Part shown: one piece after another, positions 27,750 through 37,734 of the stretch | Numbering within the stretch: the stretch's first letter is position 1 | Layout of the letters: the number at the start of each line of letters is the position of its first letter | Notes under the pieces: generated by a model | Told to the model about the DNA's origin: nothing | Databases searched by the model: none | Seen by the model: only the letters and a program-made list of their open reading frames with translations | Origin: Pseudoalteromonas rubra | GTDB taxonomy: Bacteria > Pseudomonadota > Gammaproteobacteria > Enterobacterales > Alteromonadaceae | Direction of reading: 5' to 3' | Assembly (NCBI RefSeq): GCF_005886805.2 | Contig: NZ_CP045429.1 | Coordinates: 2,140,501-2,204,500 of the forward strand | DNA: 64,000 nt | Translations under genes and position numbers: made by a program

Positions 27750-28517
27750 GTGAAATTAAACCTGTTGATTAATGGCCTTATCTTACTTTTATTCAGTGTA
27801 CTATTGCCGTCGCATGCAGCAGAGCGGCTGAACATCTATGTCTACCACAATAAACCGCCTTACATCATGAATCAGGCAGAGCAACGCGGCTTGTATTTTG
27901 ACTTTGTAGCCTTACTCAATGCGTCTCAGTCTCACACCCGTTATAAGCTGGTCTACCTGCCACGCAGGCGTATTGAACGGGATCTTAACGAGCAAACTCT
28001 CGATGGTGCTGTATTGGGGGTTCACCCTGTGTGGTTTAAAGACCCCGATAAATCACGTTATTTGTGGAGTGCTGCCCTGATGTATGACACCGATGAATTT
28101 GTCTCTTGTGCTGAAAACCCCTTTGAATACGATGGCGCGGCTTCTATGGCCAACAAAAAGTTTGGTGGCATTTTGGGTTATCATTATTTTCGCACGGTTA
28201 AGCCGGTAAAAGCGGGGGCGCTTGAGCGCGTTGATGCAAACAGTGAAGAAGGTTTGTTGGAGCTGGCACTGAGAGAGCGTGTTGATTTTGCGATTGTCAG
28301 CCGTTCAACACTAAACTACTTTATCAAAAAGAATCGCTGGCAGGACCATTTCCACCTGTCCAAACAACCTCATGAATCTTACTATCGGGCGATGCTTTTA
28401 CCAAAACAATTCCAGCCTCAGTACGACAGGTTATTAGCCATACTCAGTGATCGAGAATTTCACAACAAGCTGACACAATTATTAAGCCGTTATCAGATAG
28501 ATGCAGGTCCGGGTTGA
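27750..28517 (+). CDS. Periplasmic solute-binding-like protein (SBP_bac_3 type)
   Basis: I choose the GTG at 27750 because the frame to 27735 starts inside the terminator hairpin and the shorter form gives a clean signal peptide (MKLNLLINGLILLLFSVLLPSHA). The mature ~230 residues have the two-lobed type 3 binding fold (LNIYVYHNKPPYIM; GLYFDFVALLN; GAVLGVHPVWF; LELALRERVDFAIV). There is no ABC permease beside it. Many such orphan proteins in Alteromonadales have unknown ligands and may sense rather than transport. The start codon is uncertain. Confidence 0.7.
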   Translation: MKLNLLINGLILLLFSVLLPSHAAERLNIYVYHNKPPYIMNQAEQRGLYFDFVALLNASQSHTRYKLVYLPRRRIERDLNEQTLDGAVLGVHPVWFKDPDKSRYLWSAALMYDTDEFVSCAENPFEYDGAASMANKKFGGILGYHYFRTVKPVKAGALERVDANSEEGLLELALRERVDFAIVSRSTLNYFIKKNRWQDHFHLSKQPHESYYRAMLLPKQFQPQYDRLLAILSDREFHNKLTQLLSRYQIDAGPG

Positions 28518-28594
28518 GTCTTGCGCGTTTATATCGGGCTCAGGTTTTGAACCCAAATTTATCAATTAATGACTGTCACTAAGACAGAGCAGCT

Positions 28595-29035
28595 TTACCA
28601 GCTTCCGGTATTTTCCATGCTTAGCCAGGGCTCTTGCGGTGGCAGCGGCTCACCTTGTTGCAACAACTCAATGGAGATACCATCGGGGGATTTGATAAAA
28701 GCCATGTGCCCGCATCTGGGAGGGCGATTAATAGTAACGCCCGCCGCCTGAAGCTTTTCGCACAGCGCGTAAATATCTTCTACGGCAAAAGCTAAATGCC
28801 CGAAGTTGCGCCCGCCAGTGTATTGTTCAGTATCCCAGTTGTAAGTAAGCTCAATGGTGGGAGAAAAGTGCGTTTTAGCGTCTTCCAGCTGGCCTGGTGC
28901 AGCCAGATAAACCAGTGTAAAACGGCCTTTTTCACTGTCTTTACGTTTTACTTCCACCAAACCCAGTAGATCACAGTAAAAATTTAATGATGCGTCGAGG
29001 TTCTCGACCCGAACCATAGTATGCAGATATTTCAT
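28595..29035 (-). CDS. gloA: Glyoxalase I (lactoylglutathione lyase) family protein
   Basis: A 146-residue VOC-fold enzyme very similar in layout to E. coli Glo[25 protein letters not shown] at the start, [21 protein letters not shown] and GISIELLQQ. The four metal ligands of class I glyoxalases (His, Glu, His, Glu) are all present at these motifs. It would isomerise the methylglyoxal-glutathione hemithioacetal in the cytoplasm. The C-terminus is about 10 residues longer than in E. coli. It converges with the upstream binding protein gene. A closely related VOC enzyme cannot be excluded. Confidence 0.85.
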   Translation of the reverse strand: MKYLHTMVRVENLDASLNFYCDLLGLVEVKRKDSEKGRFTLVYLAAPGQLEDAKTHFSPTIELTYNWDTEQYTGGRNFGHLAFAVEDIYALCEKLQAAGVTINRPPRCGHMAFIKSPDGISIELLQQGEPLPPQEPWLSMENTGSW

Positions 29036-29084
29036 AAATTTGCCCCTTTAAAGTCAGGACTGAAAGATAAGGGCATATCGAGAA

Positions 29085-29114
29085 AAATCAAGGAGAGCAG
29101 GGGGATTGCTCTCC
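29085..29114 (-). terminator. Terminator of the phosphoesterase operon
   Basis: On the minus strand GGAGAGCA and TGCTCTCC form an 8-bp stem with a 7-nt loop, followed by TTGATTTTTCT. It lies 16 nt after the stop codon of the metallophosphoesterase gene. Confidence 0.75.
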
Positions 29115-29130
29115 CGATTGCGTCAGACTA

Positions 29131-31089
29131 TCAATACTCTGCGGTCAATGTGACATCGCTGAAGCCTTTATAGGCTTTCACAGAAATATGCCATGTACCG
29201 GTTTGAGGTTGAGTTTGTGTGCACGTTTCGGCATTGCCATCTTTGTATGGACGGCAATCGTAACTGGATGAGGTTGGCTGGGCGCCATAACGAACATACA
29301 GATCGGCATCACCGCTGCCGCCGGAGGTACTGACGGTGAGCTTAGTGGCACTGGCTGGCACATCAAAGGTTTTATGGATCCAGTTGCCTGTTGTTGCATT
29401 CAACCCAGTCCAGACTTGTTTATTACCATCTCCCGGTGGGGTGCCCAGATCATATTGGCCGACTATGGATACACCGGAAAACGCCTGATAACCTCGGACC
29501 ACGATATAATAAGTGCCAGCTTGTGCCGGGTTGATACTGCAACTTTCATTATTACCATCTTTATATGGGCGGCAATCATACGTTGAGGTAGTGGGTTTTT
29601 GAGCAAAGCGTACATAAAGATCGGCATCGCCACTTCCACCACTCATGGTAAAGCGCAGATTACTTGCTCCTTCTGGTACAAGCATGGTAAAGACCTTTTC
29701 ACTGTCAGCGGCGCCTGACAGGTTACCGACAGGCTGGCCGTTTTGCAGCTCATTGCCCGGGTCAACCGGGCCACTGTCTCTGTCGATGATTGACAGCGAA
29801 TTGGCGGCGCGCTTGAGTGTCATGGTTTCTCCAAGCTCACTGGCATACCACCAACTGATATTGGCAGGCAGCGCCAGCGCGTCGGCAGCACGTTGTTCGC
29901 GCGTGAGCGTATCTGCGCCAGCTGTGAATTGCGCGGTTTGTACTTTCAGGGTGTCGGGTGCAACACTTAGTACTTTAAACTGTTGAATGCTGGCTAAATC
30001 AATCGTCCAGCTTTTTGGGTCGTTGGCAGAGCGTGCCGGGGCACCCCAGCTGCCTTCACCCACATACACGGTACCGCCTGTGGTGGTTTTGGTAAATCCG
30101 GACCCAGAAGGCTGTAGAGCTTCGGTCAGCTTGTTGATGTGTGTATCGGATTCCACGACCAGGTTCATACCATGCTGATAAAACAAATCAGCCCACCAGG
30201 TATGCAAAATCGTATTGTCTGACTTACCAGAGTAATGGGGGTACATGGGTTTATGGTATTGAGCAATGCGCCACTTGGTGCTAGCGCCATTACTTTGCAA
30301 GTCTTGTTTCAGCCAGTTGTTCATAGCCGTCGCATAGGCAGACCAGCCGCTGTCTTTATACTGACTGTTTAGGGTGTAAACACGCAGGAGGTTAGCAATA
30401 TTAAAGGCACCATAGCTGTCTTTATTGGTGCAGGCTCCATCTTTGTCAAAGTCTACGCCGAATACCTGACAAAGCGTTTTAAAGTTGTCACCTTCGTGGT
30501 TACCAAATGTGGCAACAAACGGGTAAATTCGTTTATAGTTTTGCCCGTCGATCACGTCGTTTGAAAATGTCAGCTGCCAGTCTTTGAGGTACTCTCGCAT
30601 TTCCTGAGCTGAATTGGCATTGGTATAGTCACCACCATGCATGATAAACAAAGGGCGGATCTTTGCGACCAGTTCGTTGCCTTCACGTCGAGTCGTCCAG
30701 CCTGTGCGGGTGTCTCCGCCAGCGATGGCGACAAACCCTGTGCTAGTTTGAGGGGCAGTCTTAAACCATAAGCGCTGGCCACATCCGGTGCTGTCGCATA
30801 CGCGATAGTAAATAGTAGTATTTGCACTTAGTCCGGTTAACGTCACAAACTCGCTTTGCAGGCTCCCATCAAAAACACTCGTGGCTGTCGGTTGCACTGT
30901 GGTCCAACTTTGCTCATTCGTCGTTGTGCCATATTTAATGTAATGGTTACTGCCGCCAGTAGGGGTATACCCCACAGTGGCCTGATGACTGGGGTTAGTG
31001 TCCCAGATCAGACGGTGATAATCACTGGCGCTGTGGGCAGTGGTGGCATATAAAGCAACCGTGGTGAGGCCCGCTAAAAGCACTCTCAT
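29131..31089 (-). CDS. Secreted purple-acid-phosphatase-like metallophosphoesterase with two PPC domains
   Basis: A 652-residue exported protein. It has a signal peptide (to about residue 20, AHSASD), then an FN3-like domain typical of purple acid phosphatases (22-112). A calcineurin-type domain (about 118-380) carries GGDTR, HGGDYTN, FGNHEG, YHKPMY and ESDTHI; metal ligands look present, although the last motif is SDTH rather than GHxH. A linker and two tandem PPC domains (about 450-545 and 560-652) follow, each with YDCRPYKDGN. It is third in an operon with a membrane haem protein. Substrate is unknown; scavenging phosphate from organic esters is the family-based guess. Confidence 0.82.
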   Translation of the reverse strand: MRVLLAGLTTVALYATTAHSASDYHRLIWDTNPSHQATVGYTPTGGSNHYIKYGTTTNEQSWTTVQPTATSVFDGSLQSEFVTLTGLSANTTIYYRVCDSTGCGQRLWFKTAPQTSTGFVAIAGGDTRTGWTTRREGNELVAKIRPLFIMHGGDYTNANSAQEMREYLKDWQLTFSNDVIDGQNYKRIYPFVATFGNHEGDNFKTLCQVFGVDFDKDGACTNKDSYGAFNIANLLRVYTLNSQYKDSGWSAYATAMNNWLKQDLQSNGASTKWRIAQYHKPMYPHYSGKSDNTILHTWWADLFYQHGMNLVVESDTHINKLTEALQPSGSGFTKTTTGGTVYVGEGSWGAPARSANDPKSWTIDLASIQQFKVLSVAPDTLKVQTAQFTAGADTLTREQRAADALALPANISWWYASELGETMTLKRAANSLSIIDRDSGPVDPGNELQNGQPVGNLSGAADSEKVFTMLVPEGASNLRFTMSGGSGDADLYVRFAQKPTTSTYDCRPYKDGNNESCSINPAQAGTYYIVVRGYQAFSGVSIVGQYDLGTPPGDGNKQVWTGLNATTGNWIHKTFDVPASATKLTVSTSGGSGDADLYVRYGAQPTSSSYDCRPYKDGNAETCTQTQPQTGTWHISVKAYKGFSDVTLTAEY

Positions 31090-31110
31090 AGACTCGTTTC
31101 CTGTTGTTGG

Positions 31111-31791
31111 TTAATGGGTCACGCCTTTGAGGCGTGTAGATCTAAACTCCGTTGGTAAGTCGGCCACCAGTAGCACAAACGCTGCGTTACGGTAGGGAAG
31201 TGGGTACTGCTCCCCGGTATGAAAGTTGACCGCGGTCGCACCTTGTTTAAAGCGTTGATAATGGCCTGAAAGAGGCTGTGAATGATCCGCACTCCAGTAA
31301 TCACCATGCTTCATATGAGGGAAAAAGTCCTGAGCGATATGCACATGTCCCGGGCGGGCCGGGTTCTGCAGCAGGCTGCTTAATTCACCACTGGTAGGCA
31401 GGCGCCAATGTGTCAGGCCACACAAGGCTGTCTGCCTTGCTCTGTTGATCAGATCCTGGGTGTCACATCGCGACGATTCGAAATAGCAATCTCCCAGGTT
31501 CGCTTCGCCTCTGGCCTGACTTTGTATGCTCTCGTCAGATGAGATGTACCAGGAGTAGGTCCAGTAGCCATCATGAATGTTTTCACTGTCGGTCTTAACC
31601 TCCCATATCAGGTCTCGCTGGGTATCTAACACACAGGACCAGGGGCCCTGCCAGGGAGATAATGGATGACCTGATCGATCCAGTTTAACAAACCTTGGAT
31701 GAGGCTGGACGACCGGGCTCAAAGGTTCTATCCACAACAACGAGATAACAATGACAGCGGTCGCCAATGACATTAATAGACGTGTGATCAT
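31111..31791 (-). CDS. DUF1566-family exported protein
   Basis: A 226-residue protein with an N-terminal membrane anchor or signal (MITRLLMSLATAVIVISLLWI). A DUF1566 (Lcl) fold follows, with the typical markers LDTQRDLIWEVKT, NRARQTALCGLTHWRLPTSGEL and YWSADHSQ. The family is related to C-type-lectin-like folds and mostly uncharacterised. Its start overlaps the stop of the upstream haem-protein gene by 4 nt, and the phosphoesterase follows 21 nt later, so all three are cotranscribed. Partner or ligand unknown. Confidence 0.75.
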   Translation of the reverse strand: MITRLLMSLATAVIVISLLWIEPLSPVVQPHPRFVKLDRSGHPLSPWQGPWSCVLDTQRDLIWEVKTDSENIHDGYWTYSWYISSDESIQSQARGEANLGDCYFESSRCDTQDLINRARQTALCGLTHWRLPTSGELSSLLQNPARPGHVHIAQDFFPHMKHGDYWSADHSQPLSGHYQRFKQGATAVNFHTGEQYPLPYRNAAFVLLVADLPTEFRSTRLKGVTH

Positions 31792-33287
31792 AGCGGGTAC
31801 CTTAAGATGGCTGGACGAATGTGGCGGGTGTGTGCCACCTGAGCATGGTCAAAAGCCGAAAACCACATGCAAGTACCACTTTCAAGCGGCACATCATGTA
31901 TAGAGCCGGTGTTATGCTTTCGCACTAATTCAAGGGTCCAGATACCACTGTCCCAGCTACCTCGTGCTCTGACATCGGCTCGGTCTCCCTCGAACCGGTT
32001 AGAGCGGTACAGAATAGATGAGAGCTTGCTTCCGGGTAAAAACATATCCTTTTTTTCGTGATAGGGCGTGCTGCCAAACCAGGGTAAGACGTTCAGATGC
32101 ACATTGCCTTTGTGTGGTAACCGTTTTGGGATAACGGTCCCTGGTGTGTACCACTGCCAGTTCATCACATAAGCGCCACTCTCTTTGCCATCAGGCTGAT
32201 ACCCGGCGGTATAGCGGCGTTGCCCTTGCTGCACCAGGGCCGGTGGACCAAAAAAATTATCATCGGCTTGATACATGTCATTGGTTCGCACCGCTTTCCA
32301 GTGCCATAAATCCCGTATTTCACCATCCATACTGGCGTGGAAACCTTTGCCGTGCCAATTAGGTGGCTTGCTATCTAGGGGTCGGTGGCCCAGATAGGTG
32401 GTATTGTCAGCCCCACCAGAACATGAGCGGGAAAGCATCACAGCCAGTTTGTCTTCGTAGAAAGTTCGCTCGTCAAACTGGTAAAAGCCATTTTGTTGGA
32501 TTTTCCAGCCGGCCTTGGTTTTTAATAAAGGTAGGTGGTTGGTGCTCATGCTGGGATCGGTCCAACGTATCAGGAAATAGCTTTCATATTGATTCGCCAG
32601 TGCCTGCACGCGAATGGTGCTGCGGCCGCCGTTAAAGTTAGCGCCGCCATGGGTTTCTATGGTGTAAACAGGTGCTCTTAACCAGTGCGCCTCATCACCG
32701 TGCCCATCTATGTCAATGAACTCACTTGGACTCAGCGACGCGACTTCAAGTGTGTCTGCCGAATAGCGAATACCGGCATACAACAGAAGACCTAGTGTGC
32801 ATACAGAGGTCAGGATAAACACACCTTGTTTCTCAACGCGAGAGGGGAGGAGCGCAAATAAAACGCGCTTGCCATACTGAATGAAGTAAATCCAGCCATG
32901 GATGAGCAGGTAAAGTAGCAATAGCCACATACTGAAAAAGTGCAGTGGCTGCATCTGCGCAACATATATACCGGCCCAGAGTAACCAGCCTGAACACAGC
33001 AGGCTTAATATAATCAGATACCCCAGACGGTTAACCCAAAGGTGATATTGGTTTGGGTTGCTGCGGTAGGGTCGCCACAGTGAAAGCAACAAAAAACAGG
33101 TCGCCAGTACACTGAGGATACTGGCACTGGCTATATGCCAAGGGTATAAGTCGCCCTCAGGCAGCAGTGGGCTAATGACCATCAGCCAATCTTGCGTTAG
33201 CAAAGAAAATCTTAAGCCGGTAAGCAGACTGCAAACCACCAATAAGATGACCAAGGCATGAAGAAGGACAAACGTGACTCTACGCAT
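31788..33287 (-). CDS. Membrane cytochrome b-like protein fused to an ethylbenzene-dehydrogenase-type haem domain
   Basis: A 499-residue protein. Residues 1-180 hold about five membrane helices with His residues placed as in cytochrome b561/DUF4405 proteins (PWHIASASIL, PLHFFSMWLLLLYLLIHGW). Residues about 190-495 form an EB_dh-like periplasmic domain (EFIDIDGHGDEAHW; RVQALANQYESYFLIRWTDPS; KLAVMLSRSC; GSWDSGIWTLELVRK). EB_dh gamma subunits bind b-haem in DMSO-reductase-type enzymes, but no molybdopterin subunit is encoded here. It probably moves electrons across the membrane. First gene of the operon; an inverted repeat 19 bp upstream may be its operator. Confidence 0.75.
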   Translation of the reverse strand: MRRVTFVLLHALVILLVVCSLLTGLRFSLLTQDWLMVISPLLPEGDLYPWHIASASILSVLATCFLLLSLWRPYRSNPNQYHLWVNRLGYLIILSLLCSGWLLWAGIYVAQMQPLHFFSMWLLLLYLLIHGWIYFIQYGKRVLFALLPSRVEKQGVFILTSVCTLGLLLYAGIRYSADTLEVASLSPSEFIDIDGHGDEAHWLRAPVYTIETHGGANFNGGRSTIRVQALANQYESYFLIRWTDPSMSTNHLPLLKTKAGWKIQQNGFYQFDERTFYEDKLAVMLSRSCSGGADNTTYLGHRPLDSKPPNWHGKGFHASMDGEIRDLWHWKAVRTNDMYQADDNFFGPPALVQQGQRRYTAGYQPDGKESGAYVMNWQWYTPGTVIPKRLPHKGNVHLNVLPWFGSTPYHEKKDMFLPGSKLSSILYRSNRFEGDRADVRARGSWDSGIWTLELVRKHNTGSIHDVPLESGTCMWFSAFDHAQVAHTRHIRPAILRYPL

Positions 33288-33305
33288 CGTAAGTTTTGTT
33301 ATTCG

Positions 33306-33328
33306 TATGTTTAAATAGTGTAAACATA
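33306..33328. promoter_or_regulatory. Inverted repeat upstream of the haem-protein operon
   Basis: TATGTTTA (33306-33313) and TAAACATA (33321-33328) are perfect inverted halves with a 7-bp spacer, 19 bp before the start codon on the minus strand. The size suits a dimeric repressor, but no candidate regulator is nearby. Confidence 0.45.
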
Positions 33329-33466
33329 AAGGGTTGCAGTTTTATGTCAAGCACTAACTCATGAGTAAATCCATGTGATCACCAAAGAATGATTATCAAC
33401 GCAATCTGATAAAACCTCGACTAAACTAAATAAGTGCCCGACGAAAGGTGAAAAAGTGAGAACCGG

Positions 33467-34675
33467 ATGAATGAGTTTTTGTCAGAGACGACGGAAGAAG
33501 CCCTCGACAGCGGAGAAGTGATTGACAGCATGACAGACATAGTGGCCTGCTTAAATACGAGTGACTCAATCCAAAGGTTTTTGTTGGATATACACTGTAT
33601 TTTGCAAAAGGTGACGTATGCGGATAATTTTTATGTCGTGCTATATCGAGAAGATGGCAGTCTGACTTTCCCTTATTTTCATGATGTAAAGGATGACATT
33701 GACCCGGAAGATTTAGAAGCATTGTCTCTGGATGAAATCGCCCATTCATTAACAGCCTATGCTTTGCAGTCGCAAAATGTGTGTAACTACACCACTGAGC
33801 AATTGAATGAAATGGTGGCAGAAGGGCGGTTAAATATCATCGGCACAGTGCCAAAACAATGGCTTTGTTTTCCCCTGGTCAATCGCAATAACTTTATGGG
33901 CGCATTTATCATTCAATCCTATCGTCGTGAAGATGAATACTCAGGTGTGATTGTCGATGTGCTGTTTACGATTAGCCATGTGATCTCCTCTGCCCTGGAT
34001 GCGTTCAATAACCAACAAGCTTTAGTTGAAGCCAATACGGTATTGCAAAACTATCAGGGTGAACTAGAAATCAAAGTAGCGGAACGCACCCAAGAGCTCG
34101 AATCGAGCTTGTCTGAGTTGCAAAAAGAAATAAGTATTCGGGAGGCATTGCAACAGCGGTTGGAGCATGAAGCGCTACACGACACGCTAACGGGCCTTAC
34201 GAACCGAAAATTTCTATTCCGGGAGCTGAATAATCTTGCGGAACGGTCAAAGCGTGGTTCGGTTACCGTCCATATTTTGTATCTGGACTTAGACGACTTT
34301 AAACCCATCAATGATAACTATGGCCATCACAGTGGTGATATTGTGTTGCAGGAAGTTGCCAAGAGAATACAGGGAGAGCTACGTGTTTACGATGTGCTGT
34401 GTCGCCTTGGAGGGGACGAGTTTGTCGTGGTTCTGTCTGACCCACTTGAAAAATCAGTGTTAATGCAGATCTGTTCGCGCCTTATTGCTTGTATCTCTTC
34501 CCCTATTCAACTGGAAGGCGGTGAAAAGGTACAGTGTGGGTGCAGTATCGGCGTTGCCAATAATAATGGGGTGTTCAGTGCTGAAGCTCTGCTAAAGTGC
34601 GCTGACAGTGCCCTCTATTCATCGAAAGAGCTGGGCAAAAACCAGGCATACTTTTATGAACAAGCGTCGATTTGA
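33467..34675 (+). CDS. GAF-domain diguanylate cyclase
   Basis: A 402-residue soluble protein with an N-terminal GAF-like sensor (about 25-180), a coiled-coil linker (about 185-235), and a GGDEF domain (about 240-402) with HDTLTGLTNR and the intact active loop RLGGDEFVVV. It should make cyclic di-GMP in the cytoplasm in response to a ligand bound by GAF. I see no RxxD inhibitory site at the usual distance. It is transcribed divergently from the haem-protein operon. Neither the signal nor the output is evident. Confidence 0.88.
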   Translation: MNEFLSETTEEALDSGEVIDSMTDIVACLNTSDSIQRFLLDIHCILQKVTYADNFYVVLYREDGSLTFPYFHDVKDDIDPEDLEALSLDEIAHSLTAYALQSQNVCNYTTEQLNEMVAEGRLNIIGTVPKQWLCFPLVNRNNFMGAFIIQSYRREDEYSGVIVDVLFTISHVISSALDAFNNQQALVEANTVLQNYQGELEIKVAERTQELESSLSELQKEISIREALQQRLEHEALHDTLTGLTNRKFLFRELNNLAERSKRGSVTVHILYLDLDDFKPINDNYGHHSGDIVLQEVAKRIQGELRVYDVLCRLGGDEFVVVLSDPLEKSVLMQICSRLIACISSPIQLEGGEKVQCGCSIGVANNNGVFSAEALLKCADSALYSSKELGKNQAYFYEQASI

Positions 34676-34786
34676 CGACAAATCCCTCAACCCGGTATCA
34701 GCTATTTAAAAACTCTCTGCACTGGCTTTTGCTTTGCAGCGCCGATTGCATTAGGATCGGGTTTTCTCCTTAACTTTTTGGTTGTT

Positions 34787-35842
34787 ATGGCACTGAAATT
34801 ATTTTTACTGGGTTTGTTTGGCTGGTGTTTGGCTGCAAGCGCGGTTGAGGTAACAGATCTATACGAAGCCACTTTACAGGTGGATAACAAAACGCGTGCA
34901 AAGCGCGTTGTAGCCAGTCAACAAGCGCTGGACCGTGTGATCCAAAAGTTGACAGGTCGCACGGAACATTTAAATCACCCATTAATCCGGCAAAGTAAAA
35001 AACGAATTTCTGATTATATGCTTAAGTATGAGTATATCGAGTCTGCGGATGGTGATATCAAAATACGCGTAAGGTTTGAGGCAGACAAAGTCGAACAGCT
35101 GGTTAGAGACAGCAATTTACCCTTATGGGGCAACCGTCGTCCCATGATTGCAATCTGGTTGGTGATAGAAGACAACCTGAGACGAGAATTTGTTACCCAG
35201 GAAAGTTACCCCCAATTGGAGCGGTTAATTTATGACACCGCAGCAGAGTGGGGGATCCCCGTCGTTGTACCTTTGATGGACTTGGCCGATCGCGCGCAGG
35301 TCGGCATTGCTGAAGTGTGGGGAAATTTTTCGGAGCCGGTTGAAGCCGCCTCGATGCGTTATAACGCAGAGCGAGTCATAACCGGTCGTTTGTTTAAACA
35401 ACCGAATAGCAGCAGTTGGCAACTCGATTGGCGCTACACAGATACGGATCAGTTTGAATCGACTCAACAAGTGGGTGACAAGCAGCAATTACTTATCGCC
35501 ATGATTAACGATATGTCAACGGCACTGGCCGCCGAATATGTGATAGACCCCAATCGTTCGTATGCGACCAGCAGCACCGTATTGACCGTGGATAAGCTGA
35601 CCTCATTCAGTAAAATAGAACTGGCCAGAAGGCAGTTGCTGAGCATTAGCACAGTGCAGGACGTAGATGTTATTTATCGCCAGGGGGATCTGGTCAAATT
35701 TGAAGTTGAACATGGTTCATCAGTGGTTGATCTGCAAAAATCACTCAAATTAGAACGCGCATTTAGCGTTTATGTTGACCCTCGTGCGTTTTATCAGGTT
35801 GCCAGTGCAAATAACCTGAGATATAGCTGGGTAGGGCAATAA
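34787..35842 (+). CDS. DUF2066 exported protein
   Basis: A 351-residue protein starting at the ATG at 34787 (the frame opens at a TTG 9 nt earlier). A signal peptide covers about residues 1-18 (MALKLFLLGLFGWCLAASA). The DUF2066 family text includes NKTRAKRVVASQQALDRVIQKLTG and SDYMLKYEYI near the start. It lies directly before hda with a 1-nt gap, the usual place for this gene in gammaproteobacteria, suggesting a joint transcript. Its function is unknown; a periplasmic or envelope role is inferred only from the signal peptide. Confidence 0.85.
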   Translation: MALKLFLLGLFGWCLAASAVEVTDLYEATLQVDNKTRAKRVVASQQALDRVIQKLTGRTEHLNHPLIRQSKKRISDYMLKYEYIESADGDIKIRVRFEADKVEQLVRDSNLPLWGNRRPMIAIWLVIEDNLRREFVTQESYPQLERLIYDTAAEWGIPVVVPLMDLADRAQVGIAEVWGNFSEPVEAASMRYNAERVITGRLFKQPNSSSWQLDWRYTDTDQFESTQQVGDKQQLLIAMINDMSTALAAEYVIDPNRSYATSSTVLTVDKLTSFSKIELARRQLLSISTVQDVDVIYRQGDLVKFEVEHGSSVVDLQKSLKLERAFSVYVDPRAFYQVASANNLRYSWVGQ

Positions 35843-35843
35843 T

Positions 35844-36548
35844 ATGATGCAGCCAATGCAAATGGCGTTGCCCGTTACTTTACCTGATGATGAAACTTTC
35901 AGTGCTTATTTCGGTGGTGAGGAGTCACTTGAAGTGACGCATCTGAAAAGCGCGCTTGAATCGGGCCAGCAGGATTTTCAGTTCACTTATTTGTGTGGCC
36001 TGGGTGATTCAGGTAAGTCGCATTTACTTTATGCCACTTGTATCCATGCGCAAGAGCAGGGCCTGTCGACCATACTGCTGTCGCTCAGAGAGGTTATTAA
36101 CTTTGGTCCGGCGGTGCTCGATGGCCTGGAAACTCTCGATGTTGTGTGTATTGATGATGTGCATTTGGTAGCAGGTGATGAGCCCTGGGAAAAAGCCCTG
36201 TTTAACTTCTTTAACCGCTTTAACGAACCTGGAAAGTGCCTGGTTGTGACTGCAGATCTGCTGCCGAACATGCTCAATTTGAGTTTGCCGGATCTGGAAT
36301 CACGATTTACCTGGGGGACCACCTTTCAGATCCGCTCAATGAGCGATGACGATAAAGCCGAAGCGCTGGTAAAACGCGCAAAAATGCGGGGCCTTGAACT
36401 CAGTGATGAATGCGCGCGATTTTTACTGACCCGGCTTAGCCGCGATATGCGTGCTTTGCTGGATGTGCTTGATAAACTGGATCATGCTTCAATGGCAGCC
36501 CAGCGAAAATTAACTATCCCATTCATTAAGACAACTTTGAATTTGTGA
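35844..36548 (+). CDS. hda: DnaA inactivator Hda
   Basis: A 234-residue AAA+ protein homologous to DnaA domain III. With the beta clamp on DNA it stimulates hydrolysis of DnaA-ATP and so limits re-initiation. The N-terminus carries the clamp-binding peptide QMALPV (residues 6-11). The P-loop GLGDSGKSHL (about 51-60) is followed by Walker B VVCIDDVHLV and the arginine-finger region LPDLESRFTWG. Length and start fit the family, and the start directly follows the DUF2066 stop codon. Intact. Confidence 0.95.
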   Translation: MMQPMQMALPVTLPDDETFSAYFGGEESLEVTHLKSALESGQQDFQFTYLCGLGDSGKSHLLYATCIHAQEQGLSTILLSLREVINFGPAVLDGLETLDVVCIDDVHLVAGDEPWEKALFNFFNRFNEPGKCLVVTADLLPNMLNLSLPDLESRFTWGTTFQIRSMSDDDKAEALVKRAKMRGLELSDECARFLLTRLSRDMRALLDVLDKLDHASMAAQRKLTIPFIKTTLNL

Positions 36549-36707
36549 GCCTCACTTGTGGGATTTTTGACCGTCGACGTCACAAATTCCACAAGAAACG
36601 CTAAACCAGCCCAAAATCAACCAACAACCAGCAAATTGTCCATGAAAAGCCCCAAATTTGGGCTAGAATCTGCCCCGTTGTTTCAGTTATTATAATCGAT
36701 TCAATGA

Positions 36708-37721
<1,014 letters not shown>

Positions 37722-37734
37722 GAGCGATACAACA

